Origin: Clostridia bacterium
Lineage (GTDB): Bacteria > Bacillota > Clostridia > Oscillospirales > Butyricicoccaceae
Direction of reading: 5' to 3'
Length of the DNA: 10,181 nt
Assembly (NCBI GenBank): GCA_017560175.1
Contig: JAFYOK010000174.1
Span: 1 to 10,181, forward strand
Numbering within the stretch: position 1 is the stretch's first letter; each line of letters opens with the position of its first letter. A program made the translations under genes and the position numbers. The notes beneath the pieces are model-generated. The model made no database searches, was not told the DNA's origin, and worked only from the letters and a program-made list of their open reading frames with translations. Shown in pieces: positions 1-5,975 of this stretch.

Positions 1-1
1 C

Positions 2-187
2 CGCAGCCTGTATCTGCATTTTGAATGTGGCCTGTGGATCTATCGGCATACGGTCATCGAAGAAATCGAGGCCGATTTTCAAAAGACCCTTGAGCGGTGC
101 CGCCCGATCACATTGGAAAGCACCCGTGTGCGCGGTTGCCGCAGGCTGGTCAATGCCATGCTGCGTCTGCTGGCGCCCCTTATGTAA
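2..187 (+). CDS. cls: Cardiolipin synthase, C-terminal end (partial)
   Basis: The open frame enters from the left edge and gives 61 residues before two in-frame stops (TAA TAA, 185-190). It starts RSLYLHFECGLWIY and ends LRLLAPLM. The 'RSLYLHFECG' block followed by an acidic 'IEEIEADF' helix and a hydrophobic 'LRLLAPL' tail is the characteristic end of bacterial phospholipase-D-type cardiolipin synthases. These membrane enzymes condense two phosphatidylglycerol molecules into cardiolipin and glycerol. Both HKD catalytic motifs, and the N-terminal membrane helices, would lie upstream outside the window, so activity cannot be judged here. Translation ends six bases before a strong terminator hairpin, so this is the last gene of its transcript. 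A different PLD-superfamily member is possible but less likely given the FECG block. Confidence 0.85.
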   Translation, partial: RSLYLHFECGLWIYRHTVIEEIEADFQKTLERCRPITLESTRVRGCRRLVNAMLRLLAPLM

Positions 188-192
188 TAAAA

Positions 193-220
193 GAGCCCCA
201 TCAGAAGATGGGGCTTTTTT
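193..220. terminator. Rho-independent terminator after cls, possibly bidirectional
   Basis: A perfect 9-bp stem (AGCCCCATC 194-202 paired with GATGGGGCT 207-215) with an AGAA loop is followed by a run of T to 220. It sits directly after the cls stop on the plus strand. It also lies just past the stop of the minus-strand cysteine-rich ORF (223-225). Read on the minus strand it is followed only by a short CTTTT-like tract, so termination in that direction would be weaker. Confidence 0.9.
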
Positions 221-222
221 GG

Positions 223-465
223 TCAGCGGCAGCGACTGTTCCAGGGAACGGCAGTACCGCAGCCATTATTGCAGCTGCTGCATCCGCATCCGTTGTCCTC
301 GTCCAGACCATTGGCAGTGCTCATGGGGACATCGGAATAACGGAGAGTTCCGGCAACTGTGCAGTAACCGGAACGGGGCTGGGGTGCTGTATCGGTATTG
401 CCGGTATTGCGGCAGGGACAGTACCGACAACAGCAGCCACATCTTCTTCTGCGATTCCAACACAT
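223..465 (-). CDS. Small cysteine-rich protein, unknown function
   Basis: I do not recognise a family. The frame encodes 80 residues with 13 cysteines: seven packed in residues 2-18 (CGCCCRYCPC core after an RRRR run), one at 35, and five in residues 60-79 (CGCSSCNNGC motif). The two cysteine-rich ends flank a Cys-poor, Pro/Thr/Ser-rich middle. No signal peptide or membrane segment is visible, so it is probably cytoplasmic or spore/coat-associated, which is only a guess. The ATG at 463-465 is chosen because GAGG lies 9 bases upstream; in-frame GTG 478-480 and ATG 472-474 have no properly spaced site. The gene converges on cls and shares its terminator region. Cys clusters of this kind can bind zinc or iron-sulfur or form disulfides. 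It could be a chance frame, but the Cys clustering at both ends and the stop placed exactly before a terminator argue for a gene. Confidence 0.5.
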   Translation of the reverse strand: MCWNRRRRCGCCCRYCPCRNTGNTDTAPQPRSGYCTVAGTLRYSDVPMSTANGLDEDNGCGCSSCNNGCGTAVPWNSRCR

Positions 466-494
466 AAGATTCATCCTCACTTTGATCGGGATTC

Positions 495-512
495 GACATG
501 AGAGATCATGTC
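495..512. promoter_or_regulatory. Perfect 7-bp inverted repeat, possible operator
   Basis: GACATGA (495-501) and TCATGTC (506-512) are perfect inverted arms around a GAGA centre. The site is 30 bases upstream of the minus-strand cysteine-rich gene and about 50 bases upstream of the plus-strand transporter promoter. It could therefore be a binding site acting in either direction. No T tract follows, so it is not a terminator. Confidence 0.3.
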
Positions 513-560
513 TGTTTCATTCTATGTCGGAGGTGATGGAGTGGTTCAAGGGGTGTAAAG

Positions 561-589
561 TTGACAGTAGAGAAGTCTTTGGATATACT
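561..589 (+). promoter_or_regulatory. Sigma-A promoter of the EamA-ProX-ATL operon
   Basis: A consensus -35 box TTGACA (561-566) and a -10 box TATACT (584-589) are separated by exactly 17 bases. This gives a leader of roughly 50 bases before the transporter start at 643, with AAGGAG at 631-636 as ribosome binding site. Confidence 0.85.
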
Positions 590-642
590 TATATATCAGT
601 GAGGCTTGATTGCCAAAATGGTTCTCTTGAAAGGAGATCTGA

Positions 643-1539
643 ATGAATTCTACCAAATCGCCCTCTTCCGGCAGATATGAGACCATGCTGATGGTTACCA
701 CACTGGCTTGGAGTATGTCGTTCATCTGGTCCAAGGTGGTCACTAACACCGGCATGGCCAGTGAGATGTACCTCTTCATCCGCTATTCTCTGGCCGGTAT
801 TATTCTGTTTCCCTTTGCGTTCAAGTCTTTAAAGACCATGAACAAAAAGGAGTTCTGGACCGGTATCCTTATGGGCAATATCTTCTTCTTCAGTATGATT
901 GCCCAGACCATCGGTATTTCCATGTCGACCCCGGCCGAAAGCAGCTTTATCACAACGGCTTATGTCGTTATTGCGCCTTTTACCACATGGATGCTGCTCA
1001 AGCAGAAACCCCGCCGCATCACATGGGCGGCGGTTGCCCTCTGCCTGGCAGGTATCTATATCCTTAATATGAAGCCCGGTCAGACCATCGGCCTGACCCT
1101 TGGCAATGCGCTGACCCTGTTGGGTGCTCTTGGTTGGGCGTTCCAGCTGACCTTCACCTCCATTGCAGGCCGTTATATGCCCCCTGCGCTGCTCTCCTTC
1201 CTGTCCTTTGGTTATACCGGTGTGATGGGCGGCCTGACCGCACTGGTCACAGGTAGTATGTTCACTACCACCATGGCACAGATCAGCGGATCGGCAGCAG
1301 CCATCTGTCTGGCAGCCATTTTCCCCACCGTACTGGCCAATCTGGTGCAGGTATATGCCCAGCCCCATGTCGATGCCAATAAAGCAGCGGTCATCTATAC
1401 GCTGGAAGCGGTCTTTGCTACCATCATTTCCATTCTGATGGGCATGGAAGATCTGCGCACATCGGTTATTGTCGGCGGCGGTCTCATTGCCTGCGCCGTC
1501 CTGCTGACCCAGCTTGGAGGAGAAACACAGGATGCGTGA
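643..1539 (+). CDS. EamA/DMT-family transporter
   Basis: The 298-residue product is almost entirely hydrophobic, with about ten membrane helices arranged as two homologous five-helix halves, as in drug/metabolite transporters with two EamA domains. The N-terminal helix carries the familiar 'WSMSFIWSKV' pattern. The 'ISMSTPAESSFITTAYVVIAP' stretch in the first half and 'YTLEAVFATIISILMGMEDL' near the end of the second are the typical EamA signatures. Family members export amino acids, nucleosides, cofactors or drugs, or import metabolites; the substrate cannot be told from sequence. The start ATG has AAGGAG 6 bases upstream and lies behind a strong promoter. The stop overlaps the start of the next gene by 8 bases, so the two are probably translationally coupled. 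Confidence 0.92.
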   Translation: MNSTKSPSSGRYETMLMVTTLAWSMSFIWSKVVTNTGMASEMYLFIRYSLAGIILFPFAFKSLKTMNKKEFWTGILMGNIFFFSMIAQTIGISMSTPAESSFITTAYVVIAPFTTWMLLKQKPRRITWAAVALCLAGIYILNMKPGQTIGLTLGNALTLLGALGWAFQLTFTSIAGRYMPPALLSFLSFGYTGVMGGLTALVTGSMFTTTMAQISGSAAAICLAAIFPTVLANLVQVYAQPHVDANKAAVIYTLEAVFATIISILMGMEDLRTSVIVGGGLIACAVLLTQLGGETQDA

Positions 1540-2035
1540 CAACAAAGCCATTTTTGAACTGCTGGACCGCCTGGCCATCGATTATCGTATGGTCGAGCAT
1601 GAAGATGTCCACACCATGGAAGATCTGCTTCCCATCGAAGCACAGCTGGGTGCAAAGTTCTTCCGTAATCTTTTTCTGACCAATCGCAACAAGAGCCAGC
1701 TTTGGCTGCTGCTCATCATCGGCGATAAGCCCTTCCGCACATCGGAGGTTTCCCATCTGTTGGAGGTTTCCCGACTTTCCTTCGGTTCGGCTGAACTGCT
1801 GGAAGAAAAGCTGGGCGTTCATCCGGGCGCCGTCAATCCGCTCAGTCTGGTCTTTGACCGGGAACATGAGATTCATCTGGCCTGCGACCGAGAGATCCTG
1901 CAGCATAAGCAGGTTTGTATGCATCCGGGCAGCAACGGTCAGAGCATCGTTATGAACACAGAGGATCTTTTCGAGAAGATCCTTCCCCATCTGGGTATCA
2001 CGCCCCGATGGATCGATATTACAGGGGAGGTTTAA
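1532..2035 (+). CDS. ProX/YbaK-domain Ala-tRNA(Pro) deacylase
   Basis: The 167-residue protein is a single YbaK/prolyl-tRNA-synthetase-associated domain, the size expected for free-standing ProX editing proteins. It has the N-terminal 'LLDRLAIDYRMVEHEDVHT' segment, the central 'FFRNLFLTNRNKSQLWLLL' strand and the 'LGVHPGAVNPLSLVFD' loop. Family members hydrolyse alanine mischarged onto tRNA(Pro), or related errors, in the cytoplasm. The position usually held by Lys in 'KNLFL' is Arg45 here; as far as I recall, an RNLFL form is common in one clostridial subgroup. The ATG at 1532 is preferred because GGAGGA (1516-1521) precedes it by 10 bases; an upstream TTG at 1514 would fall on that site. 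The gene overlaps the transporter end and lies five bases before the ATL gene. Confidence 0.88.
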   Translation: MRDNKAIFELLDRLAIDYRMVEHEDVHTMEDLLPIEAQLGAKFFRNLFLTNRNKSQLWLLLIIGDKPFRTSEVSHLLEVSRLSFGSAELLEEKLGVHPGAVNPLSLVFDREHEIHLACDREILQHKQVCMHPGSNGQSIVMNTEDLFEKILPHLGITPRWIDITGEV

Positions 2036-2040
2036 TTACC

Positions 2041-2358
2041 ATGGGATTTTTTAAGAATGTACACAAGGTCGTTTCCTATATTCCGGAAGGCCGTGTTATG
2101 AGCTACAGCGATATTGCTGAAGTTATCGATCAGCAGGGCAAGGCAAGATTCGTCGGCTTTGCCATGAAGTTCTGCCCCAGCGCATATCCCTGGCACCGTG
2201 TCGTCAAGGCAGACGGCCGTCTGACCATGGGTGATATGCAGATGATGCTGCTGCGCAAGGAAAATGTACCTTTCGATGATTTTGGTGTCGACATCAATAA
2301 GTGCAAGGTCTATCCTGCCGAAATGCATCTGATTCTCAAGGAAAAGGGCGAGATCTAA
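2041..2358 (+). CDS. Alkyltransferase-like (ATL) DNA-binding protein
   Basis: The 105-residue product is the DNA-binding domain of the O6-alkylguanine-DNA alkyltransferase (MGMT/Ada) family without an N-terminal domain. The active-site PCHR motif reads PWHRVV (Pro50-Trp51-His52-Arg53), so the alkyl-accepting cysteine is replaced by tryptophan. This is the hallmark of ATL proteins such as E. coli YbaZ and fission yeast Atl1. They bind and flip O6-alkylguanine without repairing it and flag it for nucleotide excision repair. The helix-turn-helix segment with 'SYSDIAEVI' (21-29), and the Arg in 'ARFVGFAM' that fits the arginine-finger position, are present. A GGGGAGG site at 2024-2030 supports the ATG at 2041. 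It is the last gene of the operon, followed by a terminator. Confidence 0.9.
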   Translation: MGFFKNVHKVVSYIPEGRVMSYSDIAEVIDQQGKARFVGFAMKFCPSAYPWHRVVKADGRLTMGDMQMMLLRKENVPFDDFGVDINKCKVYPAEMHLILKEKGEI

Positions 2359-2368
2359 AGTGTGTAAA

Positions 2369-2404
2369 TCCCCGGGCCGATCAGAATGGCTCGGGGACTT
2401 TTTT
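2369..2404 (+). terminator. Rho-independent terminator of the EamA-ProX-ATL operon
   Basis: TCCCCGGGCC (2369-2378) pairs with GGCTCGGGGA (2388-2397), a 10-bp stem with one G-U pair and a 9-base loop. A C then six T (2398-2404) follows. It lies 10 bases after the ATL stop. Confidence 0.92.
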
Positions 2405-2498
2405 GCTTGTTTTCGATACGAAATGACATATTTAAATCAGATATTACAAAATGTTGTTATAAATCCGCAGGTAGAGCTATATGGAATAGGAAAAGAGG

Positions 2499-2527
2499 TT
2501 GCACCATATCCTTTAATATGGTACTAT
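2499..2527 (+). promoter_or_regulatory. Promoter of the M20 peptidase gene
   Basis: TTGCAC (2499-2504) and TACTAT (2522-2527) are spaced by 17 bases. The leader is then about 55 bases, with AAGGAG at 2573-2578 placed 10 bases before the ATG. Two perfect inverted repeats overlap or abut this promoter and are listed separately. Confidence 0.6.
2503..2522. promoter_or_regulatory. Inverted repeat inside the M20 promoter spacer
   Basis: ACCATAT (2503-2509) and ATATGGT (2516-2522) form perfect arms around a 6-base centre. The repeat fills the space from the end of the -35 box to the first base of the -10 box, so a bound regulator would compete with or remodel RNA polymerase binding. Confidence 0.45.
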
Positions 2528-2553
2528 TAAACCGTGATAAAATTAACGGTTTA
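2528..2553. promoter_or_regulatory. Inverted repeat directly after the M20 -10 box
   Basis: TAAACCGT (2528-2535) and ACGGTTTA (2546-2553) are perfect 8-base arms around a 10-base AT-rich centre. The repeat begins on the base after the -10 box and covers the expected transcription start. A repressor operator is the simplest reading; a leader hairpin with a 10-base loop is the alternative. Confidence 0.5.
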
Positions 2554-2588
2554 TCCGTTTTGGAAAACAAGGAAGGAGCAATCGAACA

Positions 2589-3926
2589 ATGAAGTACGAT
2601 AAGGATTTATTCGTCAAGCATCTCCAGGCAATGGTCCGCGTCCCCACCGTTTCCAGCGCTGACCCCGAGAAGACCCGTGTAGAAGATTTTCTGCAGCTGC
2701 ATAAGGTTCTCGAAGAGTCCTATCCCCTTGTACATAAGACCATGACCCGTGAGGTCATCGGCAAGTGTGCTCTGCTCTACCACTGGAAGGGCACAGGCAA
2801 GTCCAATGCGCTGCCTCTGCTCATGACCGCCCATCAGGACGTTGTTCCCGAAGGCGACTGGTCCATGTGGAAGTATCCTCCCTTTGAGGCACATGTCGAT
2901 GAAAACGGCATCCTCTGGGGCCGTGGCTGCACCGACTCAAAGAACAATATCCAGGGCTATATGGATGCCCTTGAACTGTTGATCGCCGATGGTTTTGTTC
3001 CCGACTACGACCTCTATTTCGCATTCGGCTACAACGAAGAGATCATGGGCGGCCCCGGCGCTGCAGGTCAGATTCTGCAGGACGAACTGAAGGCACGCGG
3101 CATTGAGTTCGGTATGGCCATCGACGAGTGCGGCGGCGTTGCCGAAGTCGACGGTAAGCTGGTTGCCACCATCATCCCCTGCGAGAAGGGCTATGCCGAC
3201 TATGAGTTCTATGTAGAAGAGCCGGGCGGCCACTCGGCATTCCCCCCTGTCCACACAGCGCTGGGCAAGCTGGGCTATGCCATCTGGACACTGGAAAACA
3301 ACCGTATGGAGCCCATCCTCATTGAGCCCGTCATCCGCGAGATGAAGGCACGTGCGCCCTTTATGACCGGTGAGCTGGCAGAGCTCTTCAAGGATCCCGA
3401 GGCCAACTGGCCCCGTCTGAAGGAACTGGCCGAGACCGATAAGCTGGTCAATCAGATGGTCCGCACCACCACCGCTGCTACTATGGCATCCGGTTCGGCA
3501 CAGGCCAATATCCTGCCCGAGCGTGCATCCATCATCACCAACTCCCGTATCCTGCCCGGCCAGACCCTGGAAGACCTGGAAGCTCACTTTGCCAAGGTCA
3601 TGCCCGAGGGTGTCAAGTTCCGTCTGGTCAAGGGTCATAATCCTCCTCCCATCTCGTCCATCGATACTTCGGGTTACGAGCTGATCGTCAAGATCATTTC
3701 CGAAATGTATCCCGGCGTTACATTCATTCCCTCCATGTTGGCCGGCGGCACAGATTCCCGCTACTACAGCTGCCTGACGCCCACAAAGAGCGTCTATCGT
3801 TTCACAGGTCTGATGTCCGATGCCAATACCGGTGGTGCACATGCTGTCAACGAGCATATCAACACCGAGATCATGGTCAACAACGTCAAGTTCTACGTCG
3901 AACTTTTCAAGAATTACGGCAAATAA
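2589..3926 (+). CDS. M20-family zinc metallopeptidase
   Basis: The 445-residue protein fits the M20 dipeptidase/carboxypeptidase family (PepV, CPS1 and PM20D1-like). Metal-site residues are all present: His82 and Asp84 in TAHQDVVP, Asp116 in GRGCTDSK, the Glu150-Glu151 pair in YNEEIMG (general base and ligand), Asp179 in AIDECGG, and His418 in GGAHAVNE. The lid/dimerisation domain begins around 'EEPGGHSAFPP' (210-220) and runs to about residue 330. No signal peptide is seen, so it should act in the cytoplasm on short peptides or N-acyl amino acids. The similarity around GGHSAFPP and the length favour the CPS1/PM20D1-like group over PepT. It is a monocistronic unit with its own promoter and terminator, and its promoter carries two possible operators. 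Confidence 0.93.
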   Translation: MKYDKDLFVKHLQAMVRVPTVSSADPEKTRVEDFLQLHKVLEESYPLVHKTMTREVIGKCALLYHWKGTGKSNALPLLMTAHQDVVPEGDWSMWKYPPFEAHVDENGILWGRGCTDSKNNIQGYMDALELLIADGFVPDYDLYFAFGYNEEIMGGPGAAGQILQDELKARGIEFGMAIDECGGVAEVDGKLVATIIPCEKGYADYEFYVEEPGGHSAFPPVHTALGKLGYAIWTLENNRMEPILIEPVIREMKARAPFMTGELAELFKDPEANWPRLKELAETDKLVNQMVRTTTAATMASGSAQANILPERASIITNSRILPGQTLEDLEAHFAKVMPEGVKFRLVKGHNPPPISSIDTSGYELIVKIISEMYPGVTFIPSMLAGGTDSRYYSCLTPTKSVYRFTGLMSDANTGGAHAVNEHINTEIMVNNVKFYVELFKNYGK

Positions 3927-3940
3927 ATAAGCATCGTTTT

Positions 3941-3976
3941 ACAGACCCGGCAGCTTATGCTGTCGGGTCTGTTTTT
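3941..3976 (+). terminator. Rho-independent terminator after the M20 peptidase
   Basis: A 14-bp stem (3941-3954 with 3959-3972, one G-U pair) closes on a TTAT loop and runs into T residues to 3976. It begins 14 bases after the stop codon. Confidence 0.93.
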
Positions 3977-3989
3977 GTGCAGCAGCTTA

Positions 3990-3998
3990 TGCTATACT
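3990..3998 (+). promoter_or_regulatory. Extended -10 promoter of the XRE gene
   Basis: TATACT (3993-3998) is preceded by TGC, the TGN extension that lets a promoter work with a poor -35 box; nothing better than TGTTTT lies at the -35 distance. The ribosome binding site GGAGGT (4013-4018) follows closely, so the leader would be only about 20 bases. Confidence 0.5.
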
Positions 3999-4026
3999 AT
4001 AGGAAAATGTCTGGAGGTGGGTTCGC

Positions 4027-4632
4027 ATGGAGTTTAATGAAAAATTGCAGCAGCTGCGTAAGCAGAAGGGACTGACCCAGGAAGAGCTGGCCGACGTGCT
4101 TTATGTCTCCCGTGCCGCCGTCTCCAAATGGGAGTCGGGCAGGGGATACCCAAGCATTGATTCCCTCAAGGCCATTGCAAAGTTCTTCGGTGTGACCGTC
4201 GATCATCTTCTGTCGGGAGATGAGGTACTGGCCATTGCCGAAGAAAACGGACGGCAGAAGGAAACACAGATGCGTGATCGGATTTTCGGTCTGCTGGATT
4301 GCGGCATGGTGCTGCTGATGGTGCTGCCCTTTTTCGGACAGGTCAGCGATGAGGGGGTTCGCGAAGTTTCTCTGCTGATGCTGACCGGGACGCAGACATG
4401 GCTAAAGTGTGCTTATATGGGATTGACGACAGGAATGTCTCTGTTTGGTCTGCTGACCCTGGCGCTGCAGAATTTTGACCACAGTCTGTGGATAAAATAT
4501 AAAACGGGTATATCATTAGGCCTTCATGTGGGTCTGACCTTTCTGTTCATCCTCAGCCGTCAGCCCTATGCCGGAGGATATGCCTTCCTTTTTCTGACCA
4601 TCAAGGCGCTGATGATGGCAAAAAATCGATGA
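4027..4632 (+). CDS. Membrane-anchored XRE-family regulator
   Basis: Residues 5-62 form a Cro/C1-type helix-turn-helix with the typical 'LRKQKGLTQEELADVL', 'VSRAAVSKWESGRGYPS' and 'LKAIAKFFGVTVDHLLSG' signatures. After a short charged linker the remaining 110 residues hold about four hydrophobic segments (roughly 86-106, 127-148, 161-177 and 182-198), so the DNA-binding domain is probably tethered to the inner face of the membrane. Similar XRE proteins with C-terminal helices are frequent in Clostridia; their targets are mostly unknown. The length is 201 residues. GGAGGT lies 8 bases before the ATG. It is followed within 110 bases by a membrane phosphatase gene in the same direction, which may be a target, though nothing in the sequence proves this. 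Confidence 0.85.
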   Translation: MEFNEKLQQLRKQKGLTQEELADVLYVSRAAVSKWESGRGYPSIDSLKAIAKFFGVTVDHLLSGDEVLAIAEENGRQKETQMRDRIFGLLDCGMVLLMVLPFFGQVSDEGVREVSLLMLTGTQTWLKCAYMGLTTGMSLFGLLTLALQNFDHSLWIKYKTGISLGLHVGLTFLFILSRQPYAGGYAFLFLTIKALMMAKNR

Positions 4633-4666
4633 TACGAAAGGTATCACGGGTGTAAATCATCGTTTC

Positions 4667-4695
4667 TTGTAAAAATCCTTCCCTTTTTGTATGTT
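4667..4695 (+). promoter_or_regulatory. Possible promoter of the PAP2-Nudix operon
   Basis: TTGTAA (4667-4672) and TATGTT (4690-4695) are spaced by 17 bases, 43 bases upstream of the PAP2 start. Both boxes are imperfect. A TGATAC/GTATCA hairpin (4630-4646) overlaps the stop of the XRE gene but has no T tract, so read-through from the XRE gene is also possible. Confidence 0.4.
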
Positions 4696-4738
4696 GAAAC
4701 CGGGGCGAACGCCCAATACAGAAAAGGAAGGAAAACTT

Positions 4739-5371
4739 ATGAACAAACAAAGAAAACGATCTTTATGGATGGCGGCAGGGCTGCTGATGGCCTTTGTCCT
4801 GTGGACAGCAGCGGTCTGCACCATGGATGTACAGCCTATCGGCCCGGAGGGATCGGCTGTTGGATTGGCAAAGCTCAACGGTGCATTCCATCGATTGACG
4901 GGGGTACACATGACCCTTTATGATCTGACCGATCAGCTGAGCATCCTGCCCCTGGGATTGGTGGCCGGCTTTGGCCTGTTGGGACTTTGGCAATGGGTAC
5001 AGAGAAAACATCTGTGCAAAGTTGACCGCAGCCTGCTGGCACTTGGGGGATTTTATATCCTCGTACTGGCGGCATTTGTCGGCTTTGAGTTTGTCGCTGT
5101 CAATTACCGCCCCATCTTGATCGAAGGCCAGTTGGAGGCCTCCTATCCGTCATCGACCACCATGCTTTCACTGTGTGTTCTGCCGACGGCAGCCATGCAG
5201 TTCAAAGCGCGCGGTTTAGGGCGAGGAGTGTCGGCGGCACTCTATGCATTGACCGTCTTTATGGTCGTTGCTCGTATGATTTCGGGCGTTCATTGGCTGG
5301 CCGATATCATCGGCGGTATGCTGCTCAGCGGCGGCCTTGTGATGCTGTATCGAGCGGCTGTAGAAAAATAA
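4739..5371 (+). CDS. PAP2-like membrane phosphatase with altered motifs
   Basis: The 210-residue protein has about six membrane helices and the order of motifs of type-2 phosphatidic acid phosphatases (PgpB, undecaprenyl-diphosphatase BcrC and relatives). Motif C3 is intact: Arg179, His185 (expected nucleophile) and Asp189 in 'ARMISGVHWLAD'. Motif C1 keeps Arg124-Pro125 but has Glu117 where the family has Lys. Motif C2 reads PSST (137-140) instead of PSGH, so the leaving-group histidine is missing. I recall PSST forms from other clostridial members, so this is probably a subfamily rather than a decayed gene; the substrate is unknown. The ATG at 4739 is chosen over an in-frame ATG at 4691 because AGGAAGG (4725-4731) precedes it by 7 bases. 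The Nudix gene follows after 21 bases. Confidence 0.82.
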   Translation: MNKQRKRSLWMAAGLLMAFVLWTAAVCTMDVQPIGPEGSAVGLAKLNGAFHRLTGVHMTLYDLTDQLSILPLGLVAGFGLLGLWQWVQRKHLCKVDRSLLALGGFYILVLAAFVGFEFVAVNYRPILIEGQLEASYPSSTTMLSLCVLPTAAMQFKARGLGRGVSAALYALTVFMVVARMISGVHWLADIIGGMLLSGGLVMLYRAAVEK

Positions 5372-5392
5372 AAGAAATCCGGAGAGGTATAT

Positions 5393-5929
5393 ATGCTGAA
5401 AGATCATCGAGAACTGCAGCTCTGTATGGAAGATACAGAGTGGCCTAAAGAATATATCGACCACGACAGAGTTATTGCACGCGCCATCGTCTTTGATGAT
5501 GAAGGATATTTCTACTTCCTGCGTGTCGAGCGTGACGATGATTTCGGCAAGGGTATCTTTATTGAAACTGCCGGCGGCGGTGTCGAGCCGGGAGAGGATC
5601 TGGTGGAAGCTATCACCCGTGAACTGTGGGAGGAGCTCGGTGCAGAGGTGGAGGTGCTGGGACGCATCGGTGTGGTCAGCGACTACTATAATCTCATCCA
5701 TCGGCATAACATCAACAACTATTATCTCTGCCGTGCATGCAGCTTTGGTGAGCGGCACCTGACCCCTATGGAGCAGGAAGAAATCCGTCTTTCCACCCGT
5801 CGTATGACCTATGAGGAAGCGGTACAGACCTACGAACAGTGTACCGCTATGAAATGGGGCAGATTGATTTATAATCGAGAACTGCCCATTCTTCGGGCGG
5901 CAAAAGATATTCTGGAAAAGCAGAAATAA
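5393..5929 (+). CDS. Nudix hydrolase
   Basis: The 178-residue cytoplasmic protein contains a complete Nudix box at residues 62-84: Gly62, Glu68, Arg76-Glu77, Glu80-Glu81 and Gly83 match the GX5EX7REUXEEXGU pattern, with the acidic residues expected to hold Mg2+. Nudix enzymes cleave nucleoside diphosphates linked to another group, such as sugar nucleotides, ADP-ribose or oxidised nucleotides; the substrate cannot be read from the box alone. The N-terminal 'VIARAIVFDDEGYFYFLRVE' strand pair is typical of the fold. A C-terminal extension (about 130-178) has no recognised motif. GGAGAGG (5381-5387) supports the ATG at 5393. It is co-transcribed with the PAP2 gene and ends at a terminator. Confidence 0.9.
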   Translation: MLKDHRELQLCMEDTEWPKEYIDHDRVIARAIVFDDEGYFYFLRVERDDDFGKGIFIETAGGGVEPGEDLVEAITRELWEELGAEVEVLGRIGVVSDYYNLIHRHNINNYYLCRACSFGERHLTPMEQEEIRLSTRRMTYEEAVQTYEQCTAMKWGRLIYNRELPILRAAKDILEKQK

Positions 5930-5936
5930 AGACACA

Positions 5937-5972
5937 AAATGCGACCTGCATCTGCAGGTCGCTTTTGCTTTT
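5937..5972. terminator. Bidirectional terminator between convergent genes
   Basis: GCGACCTGC (5941-5949) and GCAGGTCGC (5954-5962) form a perfect 9-bp stem with an ATCT loop. TTTTGCTTTTG follows on the plus strand and a run of four T follows on the minus strand, so it can serve both the Nudix gene and the sulfatase-type gene ending at 5976. Confidence 0.88.
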
Positions 5973-5975
5973 GAT

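Noticed and set aside
21..501. Two overlapping plus-strand frames (21-467 and 97-501) across the cls end and the gap after it
   Set aside because: They run through the cls gene end in wrong frames and through its terminator, have no ribosome binding site, and show no protein-like features.
1514..1531. Upstream TTG start for the ProX gene
   Set aside because: It would place the start on top of the GGAGGA ribosome binding site; ATG at 1532 has correct spacing and fits the family N-terminus.
2386..2592. Possible 68-residue upstream ORF overlapping the M20 start
   Set aside because: It starts inside the stem of the preceding terminator, upstream of the M20 promoter, and has no ribosome binding site; its overlap with the M20 ATG is coincidental.
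4630..4646. TGATAC/GTATCA hairpin as terminator of the XRE gene
   Set aside because: Only six pairs and no T tract; it also overlaps the stop codon.
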